From the NCBI GenBank assembly GCA_019416265.1, contig DXXQ01000083.1:1-32393 (forward strand): 32,393 bases of DNA, in the 5' to 3' direction. The position numbers and the translations under genes were made by a program. This document shows, piece by piece, positions 7,014 to 14,251 of the stretch. The notes beneath the pieces were generated by a model. That model ran no database searches, was not told the DNA's origin, and worked only from the letters and a program-made list of their open reading frames with translations. This stretch comes from Clostridiales bacterium. Its GTDB lineage: Bacteria; Bacillota; Clostridia; Lachnospirales; Lachnospiraceae. Position 1 is the first letter of the stretch. Every line of letters begins with the position of its first letter.

Positions 7014-8228
7014 ATGCTGAAAGTATTAACCCCTGACGAAGTCATAGACCTGGTGGATAAGGAATTTTCCGTCCAAAGCCGGACAGAAATCCTTCCCCTT
7101 GACCGGGCTTTCGGCCGTATTCTGGCAGAAGACGTTCTGTCTGAGGAATATGTTCCCGATTTTGACCGCTCAACTGTGGACGGCTATGCCGTACACGCCG
7201 CCGACACCTTTGGCTGCTCAGACAGCATCCCCGCCCTTCTTTCCCTGTCCGGAAAAGTGCTTATGGGCGAAAATGCAGATTTCACCCTTGGAAATGACTG
7301 CTGTGCAGAAGTTCCCACAGGAGGCGCTCTTCCCAATGGGGCAGATGCCATGGTAATGGTGGAATACACCGAAGATTACGGAGACGGAACCATTGGGATT
7401 TTAAAGCCCGTCGCTCCGGGTGCAAACCTTATTTACCGCGGAGACGATATTTTCCCCGGAAAAAAAGTTCTCTCTGCCGGACAGGTTCTTATCCCCCAGG
7501 CAGTGGGCGCACTGGCAGCCATGGGACGCAGTGAAATAAAGGTACGCCTTCCCCTTCGCGTGGGAATCATATCCACCGGGGATGAACTGATCGATATTAC
7601 GGAAACACCGAAACCCGGACAGATCCGTGACATCAACACCTCTCTTCTTGCCGCCTGTATCCGGCAGCTGGGTGCAGACCCTGTCAGCTATGGACGGGTC
7701 AAGGACGATCCCGGGCTTCTGGCAGAGGCTGTCAACCGCGCCATTTCCCAGTGTGATGCAGTGCTGATTTCCGGCGGAAGCTCCGTCGGTACAAAAGATG
7801 TGACCTGCGATATCATTGAAAAATATGGAGAAATCCTGTTTCACGGAATTGCCATGAAGCCGGGAAAACCAACCATTCTGGGAAAGGCGGGAAACAAACC
7901 TGTTTTTGGTCTTCCCGGACATCCTGCCGCAGCATTTTTTGTCACAAAGCTTTTTGTCACCCATACCCTGAACAGGCTTATGGGGATTGAGAAGACCTTT
8001 TTCCCTGTACAGGCAGTCCTCTCTGAATCTGTCAGCGCCAATCACGGGCGGGCGCAGTACATGGGCGTACACCTGACCTGGAAAGACGGTCAGATTTATG
8101 CGTCACCTATCCGCAGCAAATCGGGGCTCATTTCTACCCTGTCCGCCTCTGACGGATATTTCGGAATTGACAGAGACTGTGAGGGACTCAGCGCAGGCTC
8201 AAAAATTCAGGTTTATATGTACCACTGA
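7014..8228 (+). CDS. moeA: MoeA molybdopterin molybdenum/tungsten transferase
   Basis: Inserts Mo or W into adenylylated molybdopterin. 404 aa, the usual MoeA length. Motifs in order: FDRSTVDGYAV (about 51-61), TGGALPNGADAMVMVE, GIISTGDELI, PGQIRDINTS, SGGSSVGTKD, AMKPGKPT and GLPGHPAAAFF. The C-terminal MoeA domain IV follows, with GLISTLSASDGYFGI. The start is two bases after the regulator stop; the ribosome site is a modest GGAGAAAT in the end of that gene. Close to an AOR and a tungstate importer, tungsten handling is likely. A second MoeA follows, so one copy may serve W and the other Mo. Confidence 0.92.
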   Translation: MLKVLTPDEVIDLVDKEFSVQSRTEILPLDRAFGRILAEDVLSEEYVPDFDRSTVDGYAVHAADTFGCSDSIPALLSLSGKVLMGENADFTLGNDCCAEVPTGGALPNGADAMVMVEYTEDYGDGTIGILKPVAPGANLIYRGDDIFPGKKVLSAGQVLIPQAVGALAAMGRSEIKVRLPLRVGIISTGDELIDITETPKPGQIRDINTSLLAACIRQLGADPVSYGRVKDDPGLLAEAVNRAISQCDAVLISGGSSVGTKDVTCDIIEKYGEILFHGIAMKPGKPTILGKAGNKPVFGLPGHPAAAFFVTKLFVTHTLNRLMGIEKTFFPVQAVLSESVSANHGRAQYMGVHLTWKDGQIYASPIRSKSGLISTLSASDGYFGIDRDCEGLSAGSKIQVYMYH

Positions 8229-8263
8229 TGATCTATTTTTAAGTAATACCGGAGGATATCTAT

Positions 8264-10171
8264 ATGGCTTTTGATTTTTTAACAAATGTGCCGCTGGAAC
8301 AGGCACTTAATGAATATAAGAAACTGCTTTCCCAAAACGGCTTCGGCTGCGAACAGGAAAAAATCCCTGTAACCGAAAGCTGCGGCCGTATTACCAGCCA
8401 CGCTGTCTACGCGCATATCTGCGCACCTCATTATCACGCAAGCGCCATGGACGGCATTGCACTTCGCGCAAAAGATACGTTTGGAGCTACGGAGACAACC
8501 CCTGTCCGCCTTACAAAAGAACAGTTTATCGTTGTAGACACCGGAGATTTAATGCCGGAAGGCTGCGACGCCGTTGTCATGATCGAAGATGTTGTATGGG
8601 AGGAGGACGGTTCTGTCCGCCTGTATGGTGCAGCCGCTCCCTGGCAGCATATCCGCCAGATAGGAGAAGATATCTGCGCAGGGGAAATGATTCTTGCCTC
8701 CTATCAGAAAATCACCCCCTCTGCCATCGGCGCCATGATTGCCGGCGGTATTCCGGAGGTCGATGTCTGCACACAGCCTGTGGTGGGAATCATTCCCACC
8801 GGTGATGAGATCGTTTCTCCTGTGACAGATCCCGCTCCCGGAGATATTCTGGAATTCAACGGTTCTATTTTTTCCGCTATGCTGAAAGAATGGTCTGCAG
8901 TTCCTGTTCTGTACCCCATTGTAAAAGATAACTTCGAAGAGATTAAGGCCATGGTGGAAAAAGCGCTCTCCCAGTGTGATATCGTCCTTCTCAACGCAGG
9001 CTCCTCCGCAGGCAGGGAGGATTTCAGTTCCAGAGTCATTGCCGAACTGGGAACTGTCCTTTATCACGGAATCGCCGTGAAGCCCGGCAAACCCGCGATT
9101 CTCGGATGCCAGGGCAGCAAACCGATCCTGGGTGTTCCCGGATATCCTGTTTCCGGAATCATTGTGATCGAGCAGATCCTGAAACCCTTACTGGAACAAT
9201 GGAATCACACGGCAGCAGACTCTCCTGTCTACGAAGAGGCCCGACTGTCAAGAGCCGTTGTCTCCGGATTAAAGTATAAAGAATTTGTCCGCGTACGCCT
9301 TGGCTATGTAAACGGAGAGCTGATCGCCTCCCCTCTCGGCCGCGGAAGCGGTGTGATCAGTTCCTTTATGAAGGCAGACGGAATGCTTGAAATTCCTCAG
9401 GAAACAGAAGGCTATGAAACAGGGGCCGTTGTAAAAGTAAAGCTCCTCAGAAGCAAAAATGAACTGGAACACACTCTGGTCGCCATCGGAAGCCACGATC
9501 CTCTTCTCGATGAGCTGCGCGACATGATACATACCGCCGACAACAGTCTTTATATGAGTTCTTCCCATGTAGGCTCCATGGGAGGAATCATGTCTGTTCG
9601 ACGCAGGGAAAACCATATTGCCGGAATTCATCTTCTCAACGAAACAGACGGAACCTACAATATCTCTTTCCTGAAAAAATACTTTCCCCAGGGCGGGGTA
9701 AAGCTAGTGGAATGCGTCGGCCGTACTCAGGGAATCATGGTTGCCAAAGGAAATCCTCTTGGCATTTCCTCCATGAAGGATCTTCAGAAATCCGGTCTTC
9801 GCTATGTAAACCGCCAGAAAGGCTCCGGAACAAGAATCCTTCTGGACTACCTCTGCAAAAAAGAAAACCTTGATACAGCTTCTATTTACGGATATGAGCG
9901 CGAGGAATTTACCCACACCTCCGTTGCGGCCCAGATTGCTTCCGGCTCCGCAGACGCAGGTCTTGGTATTTACTCTGCCGCTATGCTTTACGATTTGGAT
10001 TTCGTACCGGTCTGCACAGAGCAGTATGACCTCCTGATTCCGGATTATGCATGGGATACCCCTATGGTTCAGAAACTGCTTTCTATCCTGAAAAGCGACG
10101 CTTTCCGGGAACGTCTGGAAAAGCTTGGGGGATATACTCTGGCGCATCCGGGAACCATTCGATATGAGTAG
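8264..10171 (+). CDS. moeA: MoeA fused to C-terminal PBP-like domain
   Basis: Two-part protein of 635 aa. Residues 1-about 405 are MoeA: SAMDGIALRAKDT, TGDLMPEGCDAVVMIED, GIIPTGDEIVSP, PGDILEFNGS, NAGSSAGREDF, AVKPGKPAILG and GVPGYPVSG. Residues about 415-635 are a PBP-like domain with AIGSHDPLLDEL, QGIMVAKGNPLGISSMKDL, VNRQKGSGTRILLDYL and GSADAGLGIYSAAM, closely resembling the domain of the regulator two genes upstream. The added domain could hold the oxyanion for insertion or sense its supply. GGAGGA precedes ATG 8264. MoeA-PBP fusions occur in other bacteria and archaea; the function of the added domain is, to my knowledge, not settled. It overlaps the next gene by 8 bases. Confidence 0.88.
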   Translation: MAFDFLTNVPLEQALNEYKKLLSQNGFGCEQEKIPVTESCGRITSHAVYAHICAPHYHASAMDGIALRAKDTFGATETTPVRLTKEQFIVVDTGDLMPEGCDAVVMIEDVVWEEDGSVRLYGAAAPWQHIRQIGEDICAGEMILASYQKITPSAIGAMIAGGIPEVDVCTQPVVGIIPTGDEIVSPVTDPAPGDILEFNGSIFSAMLKEWSAVPVLYPIVKDNFEEIKAMVEKALSQCDIVLLNAGSSAGREDFSSRVIAELGTVLYHGIAVKPGKPAILGCQGSKPILGVPGYPVSGIIVIEQILKPLLEQWNHTAADSPVYEEARLSRAVVSGLKYKEFVRVRLGYVNGELIASPLGRGSGVISSFMKADGMLEIPQETEGYETGAVVKVKLLRSKNELEHTLVAIGSHDPLLDELRDMIHTADNSLYMSSSHVGSMGGIMSVRRRENHIAGIHLLNETDGTYNISFLKKYFPQGGVKLVECVGRTQGIMVAKGNPLGISSMKDLQKSGLRYVNRQKGSGTRILLDYLCKKENLDTASIYGYEREEFTHTSVAAQIASGSADAGLGIYSAAMLYDLDFVPVCTEQYDLLIPDYAWDTPMVQKLLSILKSDAFRERLEKLGGYTLAHPGTIRYE

Positions 10172-11678
10172 TCCCTTTCATGCAGACGTCTGTGTCATCG
10201 GAGGCGGTGTGCTGGGCTGTATGGCAGCCCGGACCCTCACCCGGTACCAGCTCAAAGTTCTTCTTATTGAGAAAGAAAACGACGTCTGCATGGGTATTTC
10301 CAGAGCAAATACTGCCATTATTTATGCAGGCTACGACAATAAACCCGGCACACTGAAAAGCAGCCTCTGTGTAAAAGGAAATATGAATTTTCCTTCTCTG
10401 TGCCAGGAGCTGGGAGTTCCCATTTCCAGATGCGGCTCTCTGATGATCTGTCACGGCCCCCGGGGCGCCGAAGTTCTGAAAAAAAAGTACCAGAACGGAC
10501 TGCAAAACCACGTTTCAGGGCTGGAACTGATTTCCGGAAAGGAAGTACACGCTCTGGAGCCTCACCTTGCAGGAGAGATTTATATGGGACTGTACAGTCC
10601 CAATACCGCCACTGTACAGCCCTGGGAAATCGGGATCGCAGCCTTTGAAAACGCCCTGGCAAACGGCTGTGAAGTCCGTCTCTCCGCAAAGGTAACAGAT
10701 ATTAAGAAAACAGAGGACGGATTTCGCATTACCATCGCTGACACTTCTGTACCCCAGGGAGGCAAAACCGAAGTCCTGACAGCCGGAGGGATCCTCAACT
10801 GTGCAGGGGTGTACGCAGACAGAGTCCGTGAGCTTCTGCTCTCTCCCTCTGTGCGGATTTATCCGGAAAAAGCCGACTATTTCATCTTCGACAAAGCTGT
10901 AAAGGGGTTTCTCTCCCATATTATTTTCCAGGAACCGGAAGAAAAGGGCAAGGGTCTTACCCTTGTTCCCACTGTAAACGGAAATCTTCTAGCCGGCCCC
11001 TCCGCTCAGGGAGATTGTGCCCCCGATGACGTTTCAACCTCTTCTGAAGGTCTTGCCTTCCTGGAAAAACGTCTTGGGGAGCTCCTTCCCGGGCTTCCCC
11101 TCTCTGCAGTCATCCGAAGCTTTGCCTCCATACGCCCCAATCCCTTCGAGGTTTCTCAGGGGAAAGATCTGGAGATCATCCGAAGTCCCAGAAGTATCCA
11201 CAGCTTTGTGATCGACCAGCCCAGAGACTGCCCCGGCTTTATCAGTCTGATCGGAATTAAGACTCCCGGGCTTACCTGCTGTGAGGAACTGGCAGATTAC
11301 GTTGTCAGCCGGCTTCTTCCTGTTCTTGGAAATCCCCCTCTCAACCCGGATTTCCATCCCAGACGAAAAAGTCCGGTATGTATGCGCCGTCTTTCTCTTT
11401 CGGAAAAAGCTTCCTGCATTGAGAAAGATCCTTCCTATGGCAAAATCGTCTGCCGCTGCGAACAGATTTCCGAGGGGGAGATTCTGGATGCGATTTCCCG
11501 GGGTGCCAAAACAGTGGACGGTGTGAAACGCCGGTGCGGAACCGGAATGGGGCCCTGTCAGGGCAGCCGGTGCACTTATGAAATCGCCGTACTTCTCTCC
11601 CGAGAGCTTCATAAACCGATTTCCGAAATCTGCAAAGACAGCAGCAATTCCGACTTCATCAAAGGAGACTTGACATGA
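10164..11678 (+). CDS. GlpA-like FAD oxidoreductase with C-terminal BFD [2Fe-2S] domain
   Basis: Soluble flavoprotein of 504 aa. The FAD-binding GxGxxG motif appears as DVCVIGGGVLGCMAA near the N-terminus, with ANTAIIYAGYD behind it as in glycerol-3-phosphate dehydrogenase/L-2-hydroxyglutarate oxidase families. A BFD-type [2Fe-2S] domain is at the end: C430-x-C432, C458 and C465 (CRCEQISEGE, RRCGTGMGPC). ATG 10164 overlaps the preceding stop. In clostridia this type usually travels with a pyridine-nucleotide flavoprotein, as here, and a DUF1667 protein, which is missing here. Placement in the moeA operon suggests electron transfer to or from AOR, but a stand-alone alpha-hydroxyacid or glycerol-3-phosphate dehydrogenase is possible. 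Confidence 0.75.
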   Translation: MSSPFHADVCVIGGGVLGCMAARTLTRYQLKVLLIEKENDVCMGISRANTAIIYAGYDNKPGTLKSSLCVKGNMNFPSLCQELGVPISRCGSLMICHGPRGAEVLKKKYQNGLQNHVSGLELISGKEVHALEPHLAGEIYMGLYSPNTATVQPWEIGIAAFENALANGCEVRLSAKVTDIKKTEDGFRITIADTSVPQGGKTEVLTAGGILNCAGVYADRVRELLLSPSVRIYPEKADYFIFDKAVKGFLSHIIFQEPEEKGKGLTLVPTVNGNLLAGPSAQGDCAPDDVSTSSEGLAFLEKRLGELLPGLPLSAVIRSFASIRPNPFEVSQGKDLEIIRSPRSIHSFVIDQPRDCPGFISLIGIKTPGLTCCEELADYVVSRLLPVLGNPPLNPDFHPRRKSPVCMRRLSLSEKASCIEKDPSYGKIVCRCEQISEGEILDAISRGAKTVDGVKRRCGTGMGPCQGSRCTYEIAVLLSRELHKPISEICKDSSNSDFIKGDLT

Positions 11679-12604
11679 CGCAGTTTGACTTCATTATCAT
11701 CGGCGGCGGCGCCGCCGGAATGACCGCTGCCTGCCGTATCCGAAAGGGCAGTCCACAGGCAAAGGTCCTCCTTATTGACCGGGGAGAGACTCTTGGCGGC
11801 GTTCTCTGTCAGTGTGTCCACCACGGATTCGGTCTTTCCTATTTCGGCGAAGATCTCACCGGTACAGAATATGCCCGACGATTGGAACAACAGGTGAAAA
11901 ACGCTTCTGTACAAGTTCTTCTCTGTACAGAGGTTCTTGAAGTGTCTCCTGACAAAACCCTTACCTTTTCCAATGTCCAGGGCATCCAGACCTGTTCTTT
12001 CCGTCATCTGATCCTTGCTTCCGGCTGTACGGAACGCGCCCTTGGAAGTCTGGGCGTCAGCGGGACCAGACCCGCCGGAATTTTTACAGCCGGAGAAGCT
12101 CAGAAGCTTATAAATGTCCATCATCAGGACATCGGTGACAGGGCCGTTATCATAGGAAGCGGCGACATTGGAATGATTCTTGCCAGACGCCTGTCTTTAT
12201 GCGGCAAAAAAGTCATCTGCATGACAGAAATCGCAGACAAAAGTCCCGCTCTTTCAAGAAACCGCATAAACTGTCTGGAAGCTTTTCACATTCCCCTGCT
12301 TCTCCGTACCAGACTGACTGAAGTTCACGGTTATCCACATATTGAGGCAGTCACTCTTTTGGATATCCCCACCAATACCCTCCGCCGTGTGGAGTGTTCT
12401 CTTCTGATCGTCGCTGCAGGACTGCTTCCGGACCGGACCCTGATCCAGAACTTCTTCCCGCCTCTGTGGGAAGCTGCTCCTGACTTAAATGCTCTTCCCA
12501 AATGGCTCCATCTCTGCGGAAACTGCCATCATGTCCACCCGATCGTGGACGGAGTATCCTTCCAGGCAGAGAAGCTTGCAGATCGTCTTACCGAAACAAT
12601 ATAA
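11675..12604 (+). CDS. NAD(P)/FAD-dependent pyridine nucleotide oxidoreductase
   Basis: Flavoprotein of 309 aa with an FAD motif IIIGGGAAGMTAACRI at the N-terminus, a second Rossmann motif AVIIGSGDIGMILARRL near 150-166 for NAD(P)H, and the conserved LILASGCTERALG strand between. It lacks the CxxxxC redox pair of thioredoxin/lipoamide reductases; GVLCQCVHHGFG takes that place, as in GlpB/HcnB/sarcosine-oxidase-like partners of BFD flavoproteins. AAAGGAGAC precedes ATG 11675, which overlaps the previous stop by four bases, so the two are co-translated. Likely forms a complex with the preceding flavoprotein and links pyridine nucleotide to its [2Fe-2S] cluster. Last gene of the operon. Confidence 0.78.
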   Translation: MTQFDFIIIGGGAAGMTAACRIRKGSPQAKVLLIDRGETLGGVLCQCVHHGFGLSYFGEDLTGTEYARRLEQQVKNASVQVLLCTEVLEVSPDKTLTFSNVQGIQTCSFRHLILASGCTERALGSLGVSGTRPAGIFTAGEAQKLINVHHQDIGDRAVIIGSGDIGMILARRLSLCGKKVICMTEIADKSPALSRNRINCLEAFHIPLLLRTRLTEVHGYPHIEAVTLLDIPTNTLRRVECSLLIVAAGLLPDRTLIQNFFPPLWEAAPDLNALPKWLHLCGNCHHVHPIVDGVSFQAEKLADRLTETI

Positions 12605-12607
12605 AAA

Positions 12608-12666
12608 AGCTCCTTCTATGGATGTTTTTGTGAATTCATTCACCATTCCATAGAAGGGGCTCTTTT
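12608..12666 (+). terminator. Bidirectional terminator between the flavoprotein operon and metF
   Basis: AGCTCCTTCTATGGA (12608-12622) pairs with TCCATAGAAGGGGCT (12647-12661) with one wobble, followed by CTTTTT on plus; an A-run on the left gives a T-run on minus. The loop holds a small inner dyad GTGAATTCATTCAC. Confidence 0.8.
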
Positions 12667-12691
12667 TGATGCTTCTTATTTCAGAAAGTTA

Positions 12692-13570
12692 TCAGATTCC
12701 AGCCAGTTTCAGGATTTCCGGCACTTTAGCTTCCCAGCCCAGAGCCATGATGTGTACACCCTGGCAGTATGGCTTACATTCTCTGATGATACGTGCGGCA
12801 ATCTCTACACCTGTGATTCCTGCTTTTGTTTTTTCTTTATCTGCTTTCAGCTCTTCGATCATTTCCTCAGGAACATGGACACCAGCCACATTCGCGTTCA
12901 TGAATCTTGCCATTCCAACAGATTTCGGAATTACGATACCAAGCTGTACCGGTTTGCCGAACTGTTTTGCTTTCTCCATAAAGGCAGCAAATTTCTCCGG
13001 CTCATATACAGCCTGAGTCTGGAAGTATTCTGCACCTGCCATAACTTTACGTTCCATTTTTGCAAGCTGTGCATCGATGGAATCGCTGCATGGAGATACT
13101 ACGGCTCCCTTTGCAAATTTCGGCGGCTCTCCCTCCAGAGGGTTTCCGCCAAGATCTACGCCGGATTCCAGTAATCCGATGGTATGAAGCAGGGATACAG
13201 AATCCAGGTCAAATACCGGTTTCGCACCTTTATGGTCACCCATCTTTGTGTGGTCACCGGTCAGGCACAGGATGTTATCGATTCCCAGCATAGCGGCACT
13301 TAAGATATCAGACTGCAGAGCGATACGGTTTCTGTCACGGCATGTAAGCTGGAAGATGGGGGTCAGACCTTCGTCTTTCAGAGCCTTACATGTTGCAAGA
13401 GAACCAAGACGCATAACAGAAGACTGGTTGTCTGTTACGTTTACTGCTGTGATTCCGCTTAAATATTCTTTTGCTTCTTCCAGAAGATGTTCAATATGGA
13501 TCCCTTTTGGCGGTCCTACTTCTGCAGTTACTACAAACTCACCACGATCAAATAACTCAGTAATTCTCAT
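12692..13570 (-). CDS. metF: Methylenetetrahydrofolate reductase MetF
   Basis: Reduces methylene-THF to methyl-THF, the entry to the methyl branch end of the Wood-Ljungdahl pathway or to methionine synthesis. 292 aa from ATG 13570; GGAG lies nine bases upstream, and a TTG 15 bases earlier is unsupported. TIM-barrel MetF motifs: VTAEVGPPKG, VNVTDNQSSVMRLGSLA (THF region), QLTCRDRNRIALQSD, CLTGDH and FQTQAVYEPEKFAAF. Third gene of a minus operon after rnfC2 and metV; 56 bases separate it from metV. The trio matches the acetogen MetVF-RnfC2 complex, in which MetF is the flavin-containing catalytic subunit. Confidence 0.92.
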   Translation of the reverse strand: MRITELFDRGEFVVTAEVGPPKGIHIEHLLEEAKEYLSGITAVNVTDNQSSVMRLGSLATCKALKDEGLTPIFQLTCRDRNRIALQSDILSAAMLGIDNILCLTGDHTKMGDHKGAKPVFDLDSVSLLHTIGLLESGVDLGGNPLEGEPPKFAKGAVVSPCSDSIDAQLAKMERKVMAGAEYFQTQAVYEPEKFAAFMEKAKQFGKPVQLGIVIPKSVGMARFMNANVAGVHVPEEMIEELKADKEKTKAGITGVEIAARIIRECKPYCQGVHIMALGWEAKVPEILKLAGI

Positions 13571-13626
13571 TTCACATTGCTCCAATCATTATAAATTTAA
13601 TTTATTTATCAGTTCCTTATACAGAT

Positions 13627-14250
13627 TTATTTAGACACTTCATCATCTGTTGCGTAATTACGGATCTGTACCGGGCATTTCAGCAGATCCAGACGGCCAA
13701 CCTGTGCCAGACGTCTGTAAATACGTTCCCAGCCGCACTCCATATTACTGTCTACTTCGCATTTTCCGTCTTTGGAACCGCCGCACTGTCCGTTGACAAG
13801 ACTCTTGGAGCAGGCAGTGATCGGGCAGATTCCGCCGGTGATATTCAGATAACATTCTCCACACTGGTCGCAATCGCATTCCAGAGGAGTAACTCCCTGA
13901 AATCCCGGCAGCGGGTATGTATCGCATGCTGCGCAGACAATTTTGTCTTCCAGATATTCTGCAACGGTCTGTACTCCAACACCACAGGAGAATACAAGAA
14001 CAACCTCTGCTTCCTCAATCTGATCTGCGTATTTCTGAAGACGCAGCTTCAGATTTTCCGGATTACAAATATAATCTTTTGTCATGATTCCGGTTACATT
14101 TCCGGAAGCCGCCATTTCTTTCTGGAACTCATCTGCTTCTTTTTCCGGAAAATAAACTTCTTTACATCCATGGCAGTTAATGATGAAAACTTTCTTTCCT
14201 TCCACCAGGGACGCAATTGCTTCTTTTGATTTTAATTCGGTAATTAACAT
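13627..14250 (-). CDS. metV: MetV, zinc/cysteine-rich subunit of methylenetetrahydrofolate reductase
   Basis: 207 aa partner of MetF. The N-terminal half is a small alpha/beta domain (VFIINCHGCKEVYFPEKE). The cysteine-rich half carries CDCDQCGECYLNITGGICP and SLVNGQCGGSKDGKCE, which belong to the MTHFR C-terminal-type family seen in acetogens, and bind zinc or iron-sulfur. The start lies one base after the rnfC2 stop, so translation is coupled. In the characterised acetogen enzymes MetV is required for MetF stability and electron input. Its sequence is clearly repeated in the first ~200 residues of the RnfC2 protein encoded just upstream. Confidence 0.88.
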   Translation of the reverse strand: MLITELKSKEAIASLVEGKKVFIINCHGCKEVYFPEKEADEFQKEMAASGNVTGIMTKDYICNPENLKLRLQKYADQIEEAEVVLVFSCGVGVQTVAEYLEDKIVCAACDTYPLPGFQGVTPLECDCDQCGECYLNITGGICPITACSKSLVNGQCGGSKDGKCEVDSNMECGWERIYRRLAQVGRLDLLKCPVQIRNYATDDEVSK

Positions 14251-14251
14251 A

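Noticed and set aside
7401..8072. A 223-codon open frame on the minus strand inside moeA
   Set aside because: It is the antisense shadow of a well-conserved MoeA with all family motifs, and shows no recognisable domain.
11034..11612. A 192-codon minus-strand frame inside the BFD flavoprotein gene
   Set aside because: Antisense shadow; the plus-strand frame holds the iron-sulfur cysteines and is continuous with its operon.
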